Positions 55,583 through 64,000 of a stretch of 64,000 nt of DNA are shown here, in pieces. The notes under the pieces are model-generated. The model worked only from the letters and a program-made list of their open reading frames with translations, did not search any database and was not told the origin of the DNA. The stretch is from Acetobacteraceae bacterium (GTDB taxonomy: Bacteria; Pseudomonadota; Alphaproteobacteria; Acetobacterales; Acetobacteraceae). Numbering within the stretch: the stretch's first letter is position 1; each line of letters starts with the position of its first letter. The translations under genes were made by a program, and so were the position numbers. Where the stretch lies: positions 1 to 64,000 of the forward strand of contig CANJLW010000015.1 of NCBI GenBank assembly GCA_947475245.1, given 5' to 3'.

Positions 55583-56077
55583 ATGCCACGGGACGACAAC
55601 CGAGACGGGAGTTCGGAGTACAGGCTGCGCCGCCCGACGGCCGACGCGGAGTGGCTCGCTTATCGCGCCATCCGCCGCAGCGTCGATCTGGAAGACGAGG
55701 ACAGCGAAGACCCGACCGACGATCTTGCCCCCGGCCATCATCCCCTGCTGTTGTGGTTCGGCGACAAGCCGGTCGGCTCCATCCGCGTCGACAGTCTGCA
55801 CGACGGCGATGCCGCGGCCTTCCGCCTGGTCGCCGTCCACCCCGAGTTTCAGGGCCAAGGTCACGGGCGCGCGCTGCTGCGCGAAGCCGAAGCGTTCGCC
55901 CGCGATATCGGCTGCCGCAAGGCGGTGATTTACTCCACGATGGAAGCCGCCGGCTTCTATGAAAGCGTGGGCTATGCCGAGGACCTGTTCGACGACCAGT
56001 ATTTCGGCGGTGTCGTGCAGATGGCGAAACCGTTGCACTACGCCGGCTATTTCGCCGCCGACGGCGTGAACCCATAG
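55583..56077 (+). CDS. GNAT family N-acetyltransferase
   Basis: 164 residues. Acetyl-CoA-binding motif A FRLVAVHPEFQGQGHGRALLREAEAFA (near 80-106; Q-x-x-G-x-G/A as QGQGHG), with GCRKAVIYSTMEAAGFYESVGY as the C-terminal strand typical of small-molecule or protein acetylases. Starts with a long charged segment. Substrate unknown. Precedes a CoA transferase by 42 bases. Confidence 0.85.
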   Translation: MPRDDNRDGSSEYRLRRPTADAEWLAYRAIRRSVDLEDEDSEDPTDDLAPGHHPLLLWFGDKPVGSIRVDSLHDGDAAAFRLVAVHPEFQGQGHGRALLREAEAFARDIGCRKAVIYSTMEAAGFYESVGYAEDLFDDQYFGGVVQMAKPLHYAGYFAADGVNP

Positions 56078-56119
56078 GTCCGGCGGCGCCGGTGCCGTTT
56101 CGATAATCAGGAGATATCC

Positions 56120-57295
56120 ATGCCGCTAACCGGAGTACGGGTCCTCGATCTGACTCGCGTTCTGTCCGGCCCGTTTTGCACCGCCTTGCTGGGCGATCTC
56201 GGCGCCGACGTCCTGAAGGTGGAAGCACCGGAAGGCGATTCCGTGCGCGGGCAGGGGGCGATGCGCGATGGATTGTCCTGGTACTTCGCGCAGTTCAACC
56301 GCAACAAGCGCTCCATCCGGCTCGACCTGCGTCAGGCCCAGGGACGCGACATTCTCGCTCGCTTGATCGCGCAATCGGATGTGCTGGTCGAAAATTTCCG
56401 CCCCGGCGTGCTGGATCGCATGGGCTTTACCGCTGAACGCCTGACGGAACTGCAACCGGCCCTGGTGACCTGCGCCATCAACGGTTTCGGCAGTCAGGGA
56501 CCCTATCGCGACCGGCCCGCCTTCGACTTCATCGCCCAGGCCATGAGCGGCTTCATGAGCGTGAACGGCCGCCCGGAAGATCCCCCGCTGCGCTCCGGCC
56601 TGCCGATCAGCGATCTGGTCGCCGGGTTGTACGCGGCGCTGACCGTCGTCGCCGCCGTGATGCGGGCGCGTCAAACCGGCAAGGGGCAACAGACGGAGGT
56701 CAGCCTGACCAACGGCATGATCAGCCTGCTCGCCTATATCGCCACCAACTACTTCGCGACCGGGACCGCTCCGGCGCGCAGCGGCAACGATCACCCGATC
56801 GCGGCACCCTATGGGCTGTTTCCCACCCGCGACGGAGAGATCGCCATCGCCCCGCCGGACGATGCGTTCTTCGGGCGGCTGGCCGACGCATTGGGGGAAC
56901 CCGGCCTGAAGACCGATCCGCTGTATGCGACGCAGGTGGCGCGGGTGGCGAACCGCGCGCGCATCAACGCCATCGTCGGCGGCAAGCTGGCGGCCCAATC
57001 GACGGCCTACTGGGTGGAAACGCTGAACGCCGCCGGCATGCCGTGTGGTCCCGTGAACAGCGTGGCGCAGGTGTTTCAGGACCCGCAGGTCCTGGCGCAG
57101 GACATGGCCATCGAGGTGGACCACCCCGGCCACGGGCTTGTGCGCATGCTGGGTTTCCCGATGAAGCTGTCGGAAACGCCCTGCCGCGTCCGCCTGCCCG
57201 CGCCCGGACTGGGACAGCATTCCGACGAAGTCCTGTCGGCCCTGGGCTACACCGACGACGAACGCGCGCAACTGCGTTCGGCGCGCGTCATCTGA
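56120..57295 (+). CDS. CaiB/BaiF family (class III) CoA transferase
   Basis: 391 residues. Typical start LTGVRVLDLTRVLSGPFCTALLGDLGADVLKVE, ENFRPGVLDRMGF, and the catalytic Asp in RPAFDFIAQAMSG near 140. Complete and of the usual length. Transfers CoA between acids; substrate unknown. AGGAG lies close before the ATG. Convergent with erpA. Confidence 0.88.
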   Translation: MPLTGVRVLDLTRVLSGPFCTALLGDLGADVLKVEAPEGDSVRGQGAMRDGLSWYFAQFNRNKRSIRLDLRQAQGRDILARLIAQSDVLVENFRPGVLDRMGFTAERLTELQPALVTCAINGFGSQGPYRDRPAFDFIAQAMSGFMSVNGRPEDPPLRSGLPISDLVAGLYAALTVVAAVMRARQTGKGQQTEVSLTNGMISLLAYIATNYFATGTAPARSGNDHPIAAPYGLFPTRDGEIAIAPPDDAFFGRLADALGEPGLKTDPLYATQVARVANRARINAIVGGKLAAQSTAYWVETLNAAGMPCGPVNSVAQVFQDPQVLAQDMAIEVDHPGHGLVRMLGFPMKLSETPCRVRLPAPGLGQHSDEVLSALGYTDDERAQLRSARVI

Positions 57296-57329
57296 CGCGG
57301 GAAACCGAACCTGCTCGAACCGGGGGCGC

Positions 57330-57659
57330 TTAGTCGAGGGAGAAACTGGTGCCGCAGCCGCAGGCGGATTTCGCGTTCGGGTTCCGCACCGCGAAGTGGC
57401 TGCCCATCAATTCGTCGGTGTAGTCGAGTTCCGAACCCGCCAGCAGGTCCAGGCTGGCCGGATCGACCAGCACCTTGGCCGGACCATGCTCGATCAGCAG
57501 GTCCTCCGGGTCTCGATTGGCATCGAGTTCGAAGCGGTACTGAAAGCCGCTGCACCCGCCGGCGAGGACGGCGACGCGCAGCGCGGCGGGCTTACCCTCC
57601 GACGCGACAATCTCGGCGATTCGGGCGGCGGCTCGGTCGGTGACGGCGAACTGTTCCAT
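57330..57659 (-). CDS. erpA: Iron-sulfur cluster insertion protein (ErpA/IscA type)
   Basis: 109 residues. A-type carrier that receives and delivers [Fe-S] clusters. The three ligand cysteines are present: Cys36 in GGCSGFQY and Cys100/Cys102 in SACGCGTSFS. ATG 57659 chosen; an in-frame TTG 3 codons earlier is possible, neither has a strong ribosome-binding site. Divergent from dgt by 68 bases. Could be called IscA or ErpA by family level only. Confidence 0.88.
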   Translation of the reverse strand: MEQFAVTDRAAARIAEIVASEGKPAALRVAVLAGGCSGFQYRFELDANRDPEDLLIEHGPAKVLVDPASLDLLAGSELDYTDELMGSHFAVRNPNAKSACGCGTSFSLD

Positions 57660-57727
57660 GGCAGGCAATATAGGCGCGATCGACGCGGAATTGAAGCCCG
57701 CTGCGTGGCGGTGTAAGCCCCCATCGC

Positions 57728-58888
57728 ATGACCGGTCGAATTCCCCTCGCGTGCTACGCCGTGACCGCGTCCGTATCGCGCGGGCGGCTGCATGCGGAGC
57801 CTGAATCGGCGAACCGATCCCCCTGGCAGCGCGATCGCGACCGCATCGTCCACAGCTCCGCCTTTCGCAAGCTGCAATACAAGACGCAGGTCTTCGTCAA
57901 CCACGAAGGCGATTTCTACCGCACCCGACTGACCCACAGTATCGAAGTCGCGCAGATCGCCCGCTCCATCGCTCGGTCCCTCGGCCTGGACGAAGACCTG
58001 ACGGAGGCTTTGGCCCTGGCCCACGATCTGGGCCACCCGCCCTTCGGACATGCCGGGGAGGAAGCGCTCAACATCGGCATGAAGCCTTTCGGCGGCTTCG
58101 ACCATAACGCCCAAAGCCTGCGGATCGTGACCCTGCTGGAAAGCCGCTACGCCGGGTGGGATGGGTTGAACCTGACCTGGGAAACGTTGGAGGGGCTGGC
58201 CAAGCACAACGGCCCGCTGCGTAACCCGCCACCCTATATCGCCGAATACAACGACCGCCATAAGCTCGACCTGCACACGAACGCGGGGGCCGAGGCGCAG
58301 GTCGCGGCGATGGCCGACGACATCGCCTATCACAGCCACGACCTCGACGACGGGCTGCGCGCGCGCCTGTTCACGCCCGAGGATATTCGCCATCTGCCGG
58401 TGGTGGGGGAGGCCTTGACGCAGGCGCGCCAGTCCAGCCTCGACATGCCGCCGCCGCGCCTGCGCCACGAAACCATCCGCCGCGTTATCGATCGTCTCGT
58501 CACCGACCTTATTCAGGAAACCCGCTCTCGGCTTGCCAAACTCGAACCGGCGAACGCCGATGCCATTCGGCGGGCGCGCACGCGCGTCGTGGCGTTCAGC
58601 GCGCCGATGGCGGAGGCCAATCAGGCGATCAAGGATTTCCTGTTCGCGCGGATGTACCGACACTGGCGGGTCAACCGCATGACGACCAAGGCGCGTCGCC
58701 TGACGGAGGAAGTGTTCCGCCTGTTGCACGACGACCCTTCGTTGCTGCCCGACGACTGGCGCGCCCGCGCCGGGGAAGGCCGCATGCAGCGTTCGGCCAT
58801 CATCGTCGGGGATTACGTTTCCGGCATGACCGATCGTTATGCCATGGATGAACACCGCAGGCTGACAGACCTTTCCGTCAGCGGATAA
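57728..58888 (+). CDS. dgt: Deoxyguanosinetriphosphate triphosphohydrolase-like protein
   Basis: 386 residues, HD-domain dNTPase. Metal ligands in RTRLTHSIEVAQIA (His) and ALAHDLGHPPFGHAGEEAL (HD), and DDIAYHSHDLDDGL (Asp) are seen. Hydrolyses dNTPs to nucleosides and triphosphate in characterised members; true dNTP range is unknown. Same strand as argS, gap 44 bases. Confidence 0.92.
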   Translation: MTGRIPLACYAVTASVSRGRLHAEPESANRSPWQRDRDRIVHSSAFRKLQYKTQVFVNHEGDFYRTRLTHSIEVAQIARSIARSLGLDEDLTEALALAHDLGHPPFGHAGEEALNIGMKPFGGFDHNAQSLRIVTLLESRYAGWDGLNLTWETLEGLAKHNGPLRNPPPYIAEYNDRHKLDLHTNAGAEAQVAAMADDIAYHSHDLDDGLRARLFTPEDIRHLPVVGEALTQARQSSLDMPPPRLRHETIRRVIDRLVTDLIQETRSRLAKLEPANADAIRRARTRVVAFSAPMAEANQAIKDFLFARMYRHWRVNRMTTKARRLTEEVFRLLHDDPSLLPDDWRARAGEGRMQRSAIIVGDYVSGMTDRYAMDEHRRLTDLSVSG

Positions 58889-58932
58889 ACAACGGCGCCC
58901 CGAAACGGCACAACCACGGATACACGGATCAC

Positions 58933-60720
58933 ATGAGCCAGGATATTTACGCCCGCATGCGCGAGACGGTGCTGGACGCGCTGCGCACACTGGCGCCCGA
59001 CCTGCCCGACGACATCGCCGCCCGCGTGGAAGTGACCCCGACGCGCGATCCCGCGCACGGCGACATGGCCACCAACGCTGCCCTGGTGTCCGCCAAGGCA
59101 GCGCGCCAGGCACCGGCGAAAATCGCCGCCGGTCTGGTCGCCGCGCTGAGCCTGCGGCCGGAAGTCGCCGAAGCCGCCGCCGCGGGGCCGGGCTTCGTCA
59201 ATCTGCGCCTCGATCCCGCCGCGTTCCGCGATCTGTTGCCTGGCATCTTGCTGGCCGGAGAGCAGTACGGCGACAGCCCCCTGGGCCGCGGCGCGCGGGT
59301 AAACGTCGAATACGTCTCGGCCAATCCGACGGGGCCGATGCATATCGGCCATTGCCGCGGCGCGGTCGTCGGCGACGCGCTGGCCAACCTGCTGGCCAAG
59401 GCGGGCTTCGACGTCACCAAGGAGTATTACATCAACGACGCCGGTAATCAGGTTGCCGCGCTCGCCTGGGCGACCTATTGGCGATATCTGCAAGCCGTCG
59501 GGACGTCGCTGACCGAGGACGAGTATGCCGCCCAGGTGCCCGGCGGGCTGCAATATCGCGGCGACTATCTGATCCCGCCGGCCCAGGAACTCCTGCGCCT
59601 GCACGGGGACTCCCTGGCCGGCCCCGGCAAGGGCATCGCGCCGGTCGAACAATGGCTGGATCTCGTGCGCGACTTCACCATCGACGCCATGATGCGACAG
59701 GTGCGCGACGACCTGGCGCTGCTGGGCGTGAACCAGGCGGTCTTCTCCAGCGAACGCGCCTTGGTCGCGACCGGCGTGGTCGATCGGGTCATCGCGGGGC
59801 TGGAAGCCGACGGGCTGATCTACCAAGGCGTGCTCGAACCGCCCAAGGGCAAGACCCCCGACGATTGGGAACCGCGTGAGCAAACCCTGTTCCGCGCCAC
59901 CCAGTTCGGCGACGACGTCGATCGCCCGCTGCGCAAGTCCGACGGCTCGAACACCTACTTCGCCAACGACATCGCCTATCACGCCGACAAGGTCCTGCGC
60001 GGCTTCCCCACCCTGATCGACGTGTGGGGCGCCGATCACGGCGGCTATGTCTCGCGCATGAAATCCGCCGTAAAGGCGGTGTCCGGCGGCAAGGCGACGC
60101 TCGATATCGTGCTGTGCCAGATCGTCCACATCATGCGCGGCGGCGAACCCGTCCGCATGTCCAAACGCGCCGGCACCTTCGTGACCCTGCGCGACCTGCT
60201 CGAAGAAGTCGGGCGCGACGCGGTGCGCTTCACCATGCTGACCCGCAAATCCGACGCGCAGATGGAGTTCGACCTCGATCAGGCCGTTGCCCAGACCCGC
60301 GAAAACCCGGTCTTCTACGTGCAATACGCCCACGCGCGCTGCCGCTCCGTCCTGCGCTCCGCCGCCAACAGCTTCCCGGCCCAGGCGCTGACGCCCGCCG
60401 AACTCGCGACCGTTTCGCTCGATAGCCTGACCGCCGAAGCCGATCTGGTGCTCATGCGGCGTCTGGCGAGTTGGCCGCGCACGGTCGAAGCCGCCGCCAT
60501 CGCGCGAGAACCGCACAGAATTGCGTTTTTCCTCTATGACTTGGCGGCCGACTTTCATATGCTGTGGAACCGAGGCAGGGATGATGCCGAACTGCGATTC
60601 ATCCAGGCGGATCGGCCGGCGGAAACGCTCGCCCGTTTGGCCCTGGTTGCAGCGACCGCGGCAACGATCAGATCAGGCCTCGCCGTCATGGGTGTGACGC
60701 CCGTCGAGGAAATGCGCTGA
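58933..60720 (+). CDS. argS: Arginyl-tRNA synthetase
   Basis: 595 residues. Class I synthetase: HIGH motif in PMHIGHCRG near 137, RMSKRAGT (KMSKS-like) near 402, and an N-terminal Arg-S domain (1-110). C-terminal anticodon-binding helices with ALVAATAATIRSGLAVMGV. Complete, charges tRNA-Arg. Upstream of a SPOR protein gene by 44 bases. Confidence 0.97.
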   Translation: MSQDIYARMRETVLDALRTLAPDLPDDIAARVEVTPTRDPAHGDMATNAALVSAKAARQAPAKIAAGLVAALSLRPEVAEAAAAGPGFVNLRLDPAAFRDLLPGILLAGEQYGDSPLGRGARVNVEYVSANPTGPMHIGHCRGAVVGDALANLLAKAGFDVTKEYYINDAGNQVAALAWATYWRYLQAVGTSLTEDEYAAQVPGGLQYRGDYLIPPAQELLRLHGDSLAGPGKGIAPVEQWLDLVRDFTIDAMMRQVRDDLALLGVNQAVFSSERALVATGVVDRVIAGLEADGLIYQGVLEPPKGKTPDDWEPREQTLFRATQFGDDVDRPLRKSDGSNTYFANDIAYHADKVLRGFPTLIDVWGADHGGYVSRMKSAVKAVSGGKATLDIVLCQIVHIMRGGEPVRMSKRAGTFVTLRDLLEEVGRDAVRFTMLTRKSDAQMEFDLDQAVAQTRENPVFYVQYAHARCRSVLRSAANSFPAQALTPAELATVSLDSLTAEADLVLMRRLASWPRTVEAAAIAREPHRIAFFLYDLAADFHMLWNRGRDDAELRFIQADRPAETLARLALVAATAATIRSGLAVMGVTPVEEMR

Positions 60721-60764
60721 CGCTCTCTTGATCGGGGGCGTGGCCCCAGTGAAAGAGTGCTGCC

Positions 60765-61550
60765 GTGTCCGAAGACATCAGTATTCCAAGACCAGGCTTC
60801 GCCGCGCCCCGCCGATCGGAGGGCCTGGAGCCTGGGACAAAGCGCCTGATCTGGATCGCCGGCGGCCTCGTCGTCGGGCTGGTCGGCATTGTCGGCGTTG
60901 CCGGCCTCGTGGGCCGTAAGCCCGCCGAGGTCCCGGTGGTGCAGGCCGCCGGCGGCCCGGTGCGGGTCAAGCCGGAAAACCCCGGCGGCATGCAGGTGCC
61001 CGGCGCCAACAACGAAATGTTTTCCGGCGGTGCCAAGAACGGCACCAGCAATCTGGCACCCGCGCCGGAAGCGCCCGATCCCAAGGCGCTGCGCGCCGCG
61101 ACATCGGCCGCGGTAACCGCGCCGCCCGTCGCGACCGCGCCGCCGCCGCAGGTCGCCACGCCCCAACCGAACGCCGCGACCGCCGGTCTCGCGGCCCATC
61201 CGGCCGCCAAACCCGCCCCCGCGCCGGTTGCCCAACCCGCGCCTGCAACCGCCGTGCAGGCCGCCAGGCCCGCCCCGGGCACGCCCGCGACAAGCAACGC
61301 GGGCAAGGCTGCCATGGTGCAACTCGCCGCCCTGCCGACCGAAGCCGCGGCCCGCGCGGAATGGCAGTCGCTGACGAAGAAAATGCCCGATCTGCTGAAC
61401 GGCCGTCAGCCGACCTTCGCGAAATCAGAACGCGACGGGAAGGTCATGTGGCGCATTCGCACGACCGGCTTCAACGATGTCGCAAGCGCCCGCTCGTTCT
61501 GTGAGCGCGTCCGGGTCAAGGGCAACGGCTGCAACGTCATCACCGGCTGA
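60765..61550 (+). CDS. SPOR domain-containing membrane protein
   Basis: 261 residues. Short cytoplasmic start, single membrane segment about 28-49 (RLIWIAGGLVVGLVGIVGVAGLVG), a periplasmic Ala/Pro-rich linker (about 60-180), and a SPOR domain at the C-terminus (VQLAALPTEAAARAEWQSLT, FNDVASARSFCERVRVKGNG). Such proteins bind denuded glycan strands at the septum. GTG start preceded by AAGAG. In many alphaproteobacteria it sits between argS and nagZ, as here. Confidence 0.9.
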   Translation: MSEDISIPRPGFAAPRRSEGLEPGTKRLIWIAGGLVVGLVGIVGVAGLVGRKPAEVPVVQAAGGPVRVKPENPGGMQVPGANNEMFSGGAKNGTSNLAPAPEAPDPKALRAATSAAVTAPPVATAPPPQVATPQPNAATAGLAAHPAAKPAPAPVAQPAPATAVQAARPAPGTPATSNAGKAAMVQLAALPTEAAARAEWQSLTKKMPDLLNGRQPTFAKSERDGKVMWRIRTTGFNDVASARSFCERVRVKGNGCNVITG

Positions 61551-61564
61551 TCGTCCGTCAGACC

Positions 61565-62581
61565 TTGATCGCCCCCTCGGCATCCGAACGCGCGGCGATC
61601 GTCGGGATCGCGGGCCGGCAACTGACCGCGGACGAAGCGGCTCTGTTCCGCGCCCACCCTCCCGCCGGGGTTATCCTGTTCGCCCGCAATATCGCCGATC
61701 CCCCACAGCTCAGTCTCCTGATCGCGCAACTGCGCGCGGTGCTCTCGCCCCGTGCCGCGATCATGCTGGATCAGGAAGGCGGCAGAGTTGCGCGTCTGCG
61801 TCCGCCGCATTGGTCCGCCCATTCCCCAGCAGCCGCACTGGGCAAGCTCTGGCAACGCCGGGGCGCGACGGCCGCGATCCGTGCGGCATGGCTGACGGGG
61901 GCACTGATCGGGCGCGACTGCGCCGACGCCGGCTTCACCGTGACCGCCGCCCCGGTGCTCGACCTGTCGATCCCCGGCGCGCACGACGTCATCGGCGATC
62001 GCGCCCTGGCAACCGAACCCGACCGTATCGCCCGTCTCGGCAGGGCGCTGGCCGCCGGTTTGCTGGCGGCGGGCGTGCAACCCGTGGGCAAGCACGCCCC
62101 CGGTCACGGACGCGCCCAGGTCGACAGCCACCTTGCGCTTCCGCGCGTCGATGCCAATCATCTGGATGCCGACATCCGCCCGTTCGCGTTGAATGCCGAC
62201 CTGCCCTGGATGATGACGGCGCATATTGTCTATGCTGGCCTCGATCCGCTGCTGCCGGCGACCCTGTCGCCGACGGTAATCGGCGATACCATCCGCGGCC
62301 GGATCGGGTTCAGAGGAGTTCTGGTGACGGACGATCTCGCGATGAAGGCGCTTTCGGGCACGCCCGCCTATCTGGCCATCCAGGCCTTGGCGGCCGGCTG
62401 CGACATCGCGCTGTACTGCGCCGGCGACTTCGCCCCCACCGCCGCGCTGCTCGAACGTTGCCCGCCCCTGACGCCGGAAGCCGGTCACCGTCTCGACGCC
62501 GCGCGCGCCGCGGCCGAACGGCGTCGCATCGCCTTCAATCGGGATAATCTGGCCGCGGAACGCGATCGGCTGCTCGCATGA
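61565..62581 (+). CDS. nagZ: Beta-N-acetylhexosaminidase NagZ
   Basis: 338 residues, glycoside hydrolase family 3. Removes GlcNAc from anhydro-muropeptides in cell-wall recycling. Seen: LDQEGGRVARLRPP near 70, KHAPGHGRAQVDSH near 177 (the KH-PGHG...DSH motif of NagZ), and the nucleophile Asp in VTDDLAMKAL near 256. Start is a TTG with weak ribosome-binding site; no better option upstream. Overlaps the next gene (ATGA). Confidence 0.92.
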   Translation: MIAPSASERAAIVGIAGRQLTADEAALFRAHPPAGVILFARNIADPPQLSLLIAQLRAVLSPRAAIMLDQEGGRVARLRPPHWSAHSPAAALGKLWQRRGATAAIRAAWLTGALIGRDCADAGFTVTAAPVLDLSIPGAHDVIGDRALATEPDRIARLGRALAAGLLAAGVQPVGKHAPGHGRAQVDSHLALPRVDANHLDADIRPFALNADLPWMMTAHIVYAGLDPLLPATLSPTVIGDTIRGRIGFRGVLVTDDLAMKALSGTPAYLAIQALAAGCDIALYCAGDFAPTAALLERCPPLTPEAGHRLDAARAAAERRRIAFNRDNLAAERDRLLA

Positions 62582-62674
62582 TGGACATGCTGGTGCAACA
62601 GGCGCTGGAAGTGCTTCAGTCCGTCGCGCCGGTAGCTGCTCGCATGATGGACCTGCTGGTGCAGCTGGCCCTGG
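62569..62674 (+). repeat. 66-bp in-frame duplication at the nagZ/protease junction
   Basis: The stretch starting GCTGCTCGCATGATGGAC at 62569 recurs 66 bases later at 62635 (first 18 bases identical, then TGCTGGTGCA again, and similar beyond). It contains the nagZ stop and the ATG of the next gene, so the protease gene carries two start regions 22 codons apart. Confidence 0.75.
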
Positions 62675-63357
62675 CCGTGGTGCCCACGGTCATCGCCATT
62701 ACCTTGCACGAGGCCGCGCACGGCTACGCCGCGCTGGCGTTGGGAGACACAACCGCGCGCGACGCGGGACGCCTGTCGCTGAACCCCATCCGCCATATCG
62801 ATCGTGTCGGCACGATCATCGTGCCCGGTATTTTACTCCTGTCGCAGCTTCTGATCGCCGGACGTATCCTGTTCATGTTCGGCTGGGCCAAGCCGGTTCC
62901 GGTTTCCCCCTGGGTGTTCCGCGATCCCCGCCGCGGCATGGCGATCGTGGCCGTCGCCGGCCCGGTGATGAACTTCTTCCTCGCCTGGATCGCCGCGCTG
63001 CTGCTGCATCTCGCGACAGTCGGCATGACCGGCGCCGCGCAACCCCTCTTCGTCCAGTTCCTCCTCTACTTCATGCTCTCCAACCTCGTGCTCGGCCTGT
63101 TCAACCTGTTGCCGATCCCGCCCTTGGACGGCGGGCGCATCGCCGTCGGCCTGCTGCCCCTCGAACTCGCCAAACTCTGGGCGCGGCTCGAACGCGCGGG
63201 CATCGCGCTGGTCCTGCTGGTCGTCTTCCTGATGCCGCATCTGACCGGCTACGACCCGGTGGGAGAGGCCCTGGACAGCATTCTGCCATGGGCCTTCCGG
63301 ACCATCCTCTGGCTGGCCGGTCATGCGGTCGGCGGCGGGCATGGCTACGGCCTCTGA
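62578..63357 (+). CDS. Site-2 protease family metalloprotease
   Basis: 259 residues, intramembrane zinc protease. HEAAH at 44-48 in a membrane segment and LLPIPPLDGGR (NPxDG-like) near 180 supply the zinc ligands; about five to six hydrophobic segments. Because of a 66-bp duplication there is a second start at 62644-62647 (MMDLLVQLALAVVP), which gives a protein nearer the usual short form; which is used is unclear. Family cleaves regulatory membrane proteins. Overlaps scpA. Confidence 0.9.
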   Translation: MMDMLVQQALEVLQSVAPVAARMMDLLVQLALAVVPTVIAITLHEAAHGYAALALGDTTARDAGRLSLNPIRHIDRVGTIIVPGILLLSQLLIAGRILFMFGWAKPVPVSPWVFRDPRRGMAIVAVAGPVMNFFLAWIAALLLHLATVGMTGAAQPLFVQFLLYFMLSNLVLGLFNLLPIPPLDGGRIAVGLLPLELAKLWARLERAGIALVLLVVFLMPHLTGYDPVGEALDSILPWAFRTILWLAGHAVGGGHGYGL

Positions 63358-64000
63358 CGCCCAGGCCGACCCCTCCCAGGACCCGGATAGCCTGCTTATC
63401 AGGCTGGATGGGTTCGAGGGACCGCTGGACCTGCTGCTCGACCTCGCGCGCGGGCAGAAATTCGACCTCGCGAAAATTTCCATCCTCGCCCTCGTCGAAC
63501 AATACCTTGCCGTGATCGAGGGCGCTCGCCGTGTCCGCCTGGAACTCGCCGCCGATTGGCTGGTCATGGCGGCGTGGCTGACCTGGCTGAAATCGCGCCT
63601 GCTGCTGCCGGCGGAGATGAAGGATGCCGAGGACGCCGAACAGGTCGCCGGCCAGTTGGCCGAACGGCTGCGCGAACTCGCGCGCATCCGGTTGGCGTCG
63701 GCCTGGATCGCGGCGCGCCCGACCCTGGGCCACGACGTCTTCGCCCGCGGCGCGCCGGAAGATCATACCGTCGTCGATCGCTCCAGGCTTGTGATCGAAC
63801 TCGGCGGCTTCGTGCGCGCCTATATCGCCGCGCGTCGGCGGGGCGCGAAGGGCACGCCCTATGAAGCCCGCGCGCTGACGCTCTGGACCGTGCAGGACGC
63901 CCTGCGCCGGTTGGGAGAGCTTCTGGGCACCATGCCGGACTGGGCGGAGCTGGAGCAGTTCATGCCCCTGGTGACGCGCGGGCCGACCGAATACCGCGCG
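63341..64000 (+). CDS. scpA: Segregation and condensation protein A (partial, right edge)
   Basis: 220 codons visible, no stop before the window ends. ScpA kleisin: LIRLDGFEGPLDLLLDLARGQKFDLAKISI near 20-48 is the SMC-binding N-terminal domain, followed by MAAWLTWLKSRLLLP. Works with SMC and ScpB in chromosome condensation. Start ATG 63341 overlaps the protease gene end by 17 bases; ribosome-binding site weak. scpB probably follows outside the window. Confidence 0.93.
   Translation, partial: MATASDAQADPSQDPDSLLIRLDGFEGPLDLLLDLARGQKFDLAKISILALVEQYLAVIEGARRVRLELAADWLVMAAWLTWLKSRLLLPAEMKDAEDAEQVAGQLAERLRELARIRLASAWIAARPTLGHDVFARGAPEDHTVVDRSRLVIELGGFVRAYIAARRRGAKGTPYEARALTLWTVQDALRRLGELLGTMPDWAELEQFMPLVTRGPTEYRA

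Noticed and set aside
58837-60558. Minus-strand frame of 573 codons across argS
   Set aside because: Shadow of argS, with no family features.

Overview
The window is a continuous piece of a high-GC alphaproteobacterial chromosome. The conserved small protein at 8529-8909, the gene content and the start-codon and Shine-Dalgarno usage fit the Rhodospirillales, most likely Acetobacteraceae; this placement is inferred from the proteins and not from a marker tree. I saw no rRNA, tRNA, CRISPR array, transposase or intact prophage. Most genes lie in tight operons with 4-bp ATGA overlaps. Layout from left to right: livHMGF branched-chain amino-acid ABC transporter (236-3968); a universal stress protein; a HAD phosphatase with pyrD (minus strand); a GAF protein; a regulatory patch (8.1-9.7 kb) with two small conserved proteins, a promoter-terminator leader and an S24-peptidase repressor; a VWA-like secreted protein; a minus-strand catabolic operon (SDR, HisD/HpsN-like dehydrogenase, SMP-30 lactonase); a surface cluster (glycosyltransferase, two methyltransferases, and a Gly/Ser/Thr-rich type I-secreted repeat protein) next to a strongly AT-rich island (19.5-19.85 kb). 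From 20.2 to 29.2 kb runs a minus-strand operon of five tandem paralogous solute-binding proteins, one fused permease, one ATPase and a crotonase-like enzyme lacking both catalytic glutamates. Divergent from it are three direct repeats of about 553 bp, each encoding a 91-residue secreted Ala/Lys/Thr/Pro-rich protein with its own upstream inverted repeat. Two MFS transporters, a second ABC uptake operon of the same general class and a luciferase-like monooxygenase follow (30.7-38.8 kb). The last 25 kb holds housekeeping and nitrogen genes: eno, a PAS-GAF-GGDEF cyclase with an overlapping DUF2336 gene, argB, an HpaB-type flavin hydroxylase with a VOC protein, a cysteine phosphatase, then nasT-nasS and nirB-nirD-nasA-cobA for nitrate assimilation, a GNAT protein, a CoA transferase, erpA, dgt, argS, a SPOR protein, nagZ, a site-2 protease and a truncated scpA at the right edge. 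How the parts work together: NasS and NasT should sense nitrate and control reading through the nirB leader; the sequence shows good sigma-54 (-24/-12) elements before both nasT and nirB and, in the nirB leader, a hairpin with the A1/G4 hexaloop typical of ANTAR-protein targets. NirB, NirD and NasA carry out nitrate to ammonium reduction and CobA supplies the siroheme precursor. The two ABC operons, two MFS carriers, LLM monooxygenase, HpaB and the SDR/HisD/SMP-30 genes point to an organism that takes up and degrades varied organic acids or aromatics. The most unusual stretch is 20-31 kb, where two unrelated neighbouring loci (the binding-protein array and the small secreted proteins) have both expanded by tandem duplication and where a duplicated gene tail is still visible as a scar.
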